Source of the DNA: Oligoflexia bacterium
Lineage (GTDB): Bacteria; Bdellovibrionota; UBA1018
NCBI GenBank assembly: GCA_903898645.1
Contig: CAIUGE010000047.1
Span: 1 to 32,303, forward strand
Direction of reading: 5' to 3'
DNA length: 32,303 bases
Made by a program: the position numbers and the translations under genes. Below are positions 32,038 through 32,303 of the stretch, piece by piece (the first letter of the stretch is position 1; the number at the start of each line of letters is the position of its first letter). The notes beneath the pieces were generated by a model. It was given only the letters and a program-made list of their open reading frames with translations. It had not been told where the DNA came from and ran no database searches.

Positions 32038-32303
32038 ATGCGGAATAAAACAAATAGCATGCACGCAAAAATAACGCATCGTGCAATACTACTGCACTTC
32101 TTGTCTATGTTTTCAGCATATGCGACTTCAGTTACGTTGCCTTATAGTTTTACAGCAGGGAGCCCAATATCAGCGAGTCAGATGATGGGCAATTTTGTGT
32201 GCCGTAGTCTCACATAAGAAGGAGCTAGAAATGAGCAACTAACGATGTGGACAAGCTATGGGAAAGATGAGGGTGGGCCCCTCGGACTCGGCGTACAGGC
32301 GCA
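32038..32303 (+). pseudogene. Start of an exported tail-fibre-like protein with an in-frame stop, cut by the window edge
   Basis: ATG 32038, with GGGGG five bases upstream, encodes a signal-like N-terminus (ILLHFLSMFSAYA) and then VTLPYSFTAGSPISASQMMGNF. This matches the segment 'PxTFxxGxPxxASQxNxNF' common at the start of phage-tail-like and surface-fibre proteins. A TAA at 32215-32217 interrupts the frame, which then stays open to the window edge (EQLTMWTSYGKDEGG). WTSYG and later GLG also resemble that protein type. It could be a nonsense mutation or two compensating indels. Family from memory; the downstream part is not visible. Confidence 0.4.

Overview
The window is from a Gram-negative bacterium: it has YajC/SecDF, an outer-membrane-type exported protein, lipoproteins, a CdiA-type toxin tail and an E. 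coli-like heat-shock promoter. The run tgt-yajC-secD-secF-recJ, an FHA-domain sigma-54 activator, a FliL-like protein and ISC-type ferredoxin suggest a proteobacterium in the wide sense, perhaps of the old 'deltaproteobacterial' type (Bdellovibrionota, Myxococcota or Desulfobacterota). Eukaryote-like accessory genes (leucine-rich repeats, exported protein kinases, a patatin) suggest a host-associated or predatory life. This placement is inference; no rRNA is present to fix it.

Layout. 1-2.9 kb is accessory DNA: the 3' end of a CdiA-like polymorphic toxin, a downstream candidate immunity gene broken by one in-frame TAG, and a ribonuclease-inhibitor-type LRR gene broken by one missing base in an otherwise perfect 84-bp repeat register. 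3.05-11.7 kb is a tightly packed plus-strand housekeeping run: htpG behind a near-consensus sigma-32 promoter, a metallo-beta-lactamase-fold hydrolase, tgt, yajC, secD, secF, recJ and a coiled-coil protein, mostly overlapping.

11.65-16.5 kb is the most unusual part. A minus-strand operon encodes three different proteins, each with an N-terminal signal peptide followed by a eukaryote-like kinase fold, and then an exported, probably outer-membrane, beta-rich protein. The first gene has a strong promoter placed so close to the ATG that the mRNA would be leaderless. Two of the kinases lack the beta-3 lysine but carry a lysine at the third glycine position of the Gly-rich loop, as in animal WNK kinases. 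The promoter-proximal one has lost all catalytic motifs.

16.5-20.6 kb is a minus-strand housekeeping operon (BamE-like lipoprotein, accA, gmk, bifunctional rel/spoT). 20.6-24.2 kb holds a FliL-like protein, a convergent FHA-sigma-54 activator, engB, a two-helix mini membrane protein and an LD-carboxypeptidase. A tRNA-Leu(CAA) and a GT87 mannosyltransferase-like gene follow, then an Ala/Lys-rich orphan that lacks a normal start. 26.2-29.4 kb has fdx-patatin, bioB and an exported YceI protein. 29.5-31.4 kb encodes one polypeptide joining CheR, a dead receiver domain and CheB. The window ends with initiator tRNA-fMet, its terminator, and the start of an exported tail-fibre-like gene carrying an in-frame stop.

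Functional links: SecDF/YajC serve export, which many genes here need. BioB supplies biotin for the acetyl-CoA carboxylase of which AccA is a subunit. The exported kinases, LRR protein, CdiA tail and patatin together look like an interaction repertoire.
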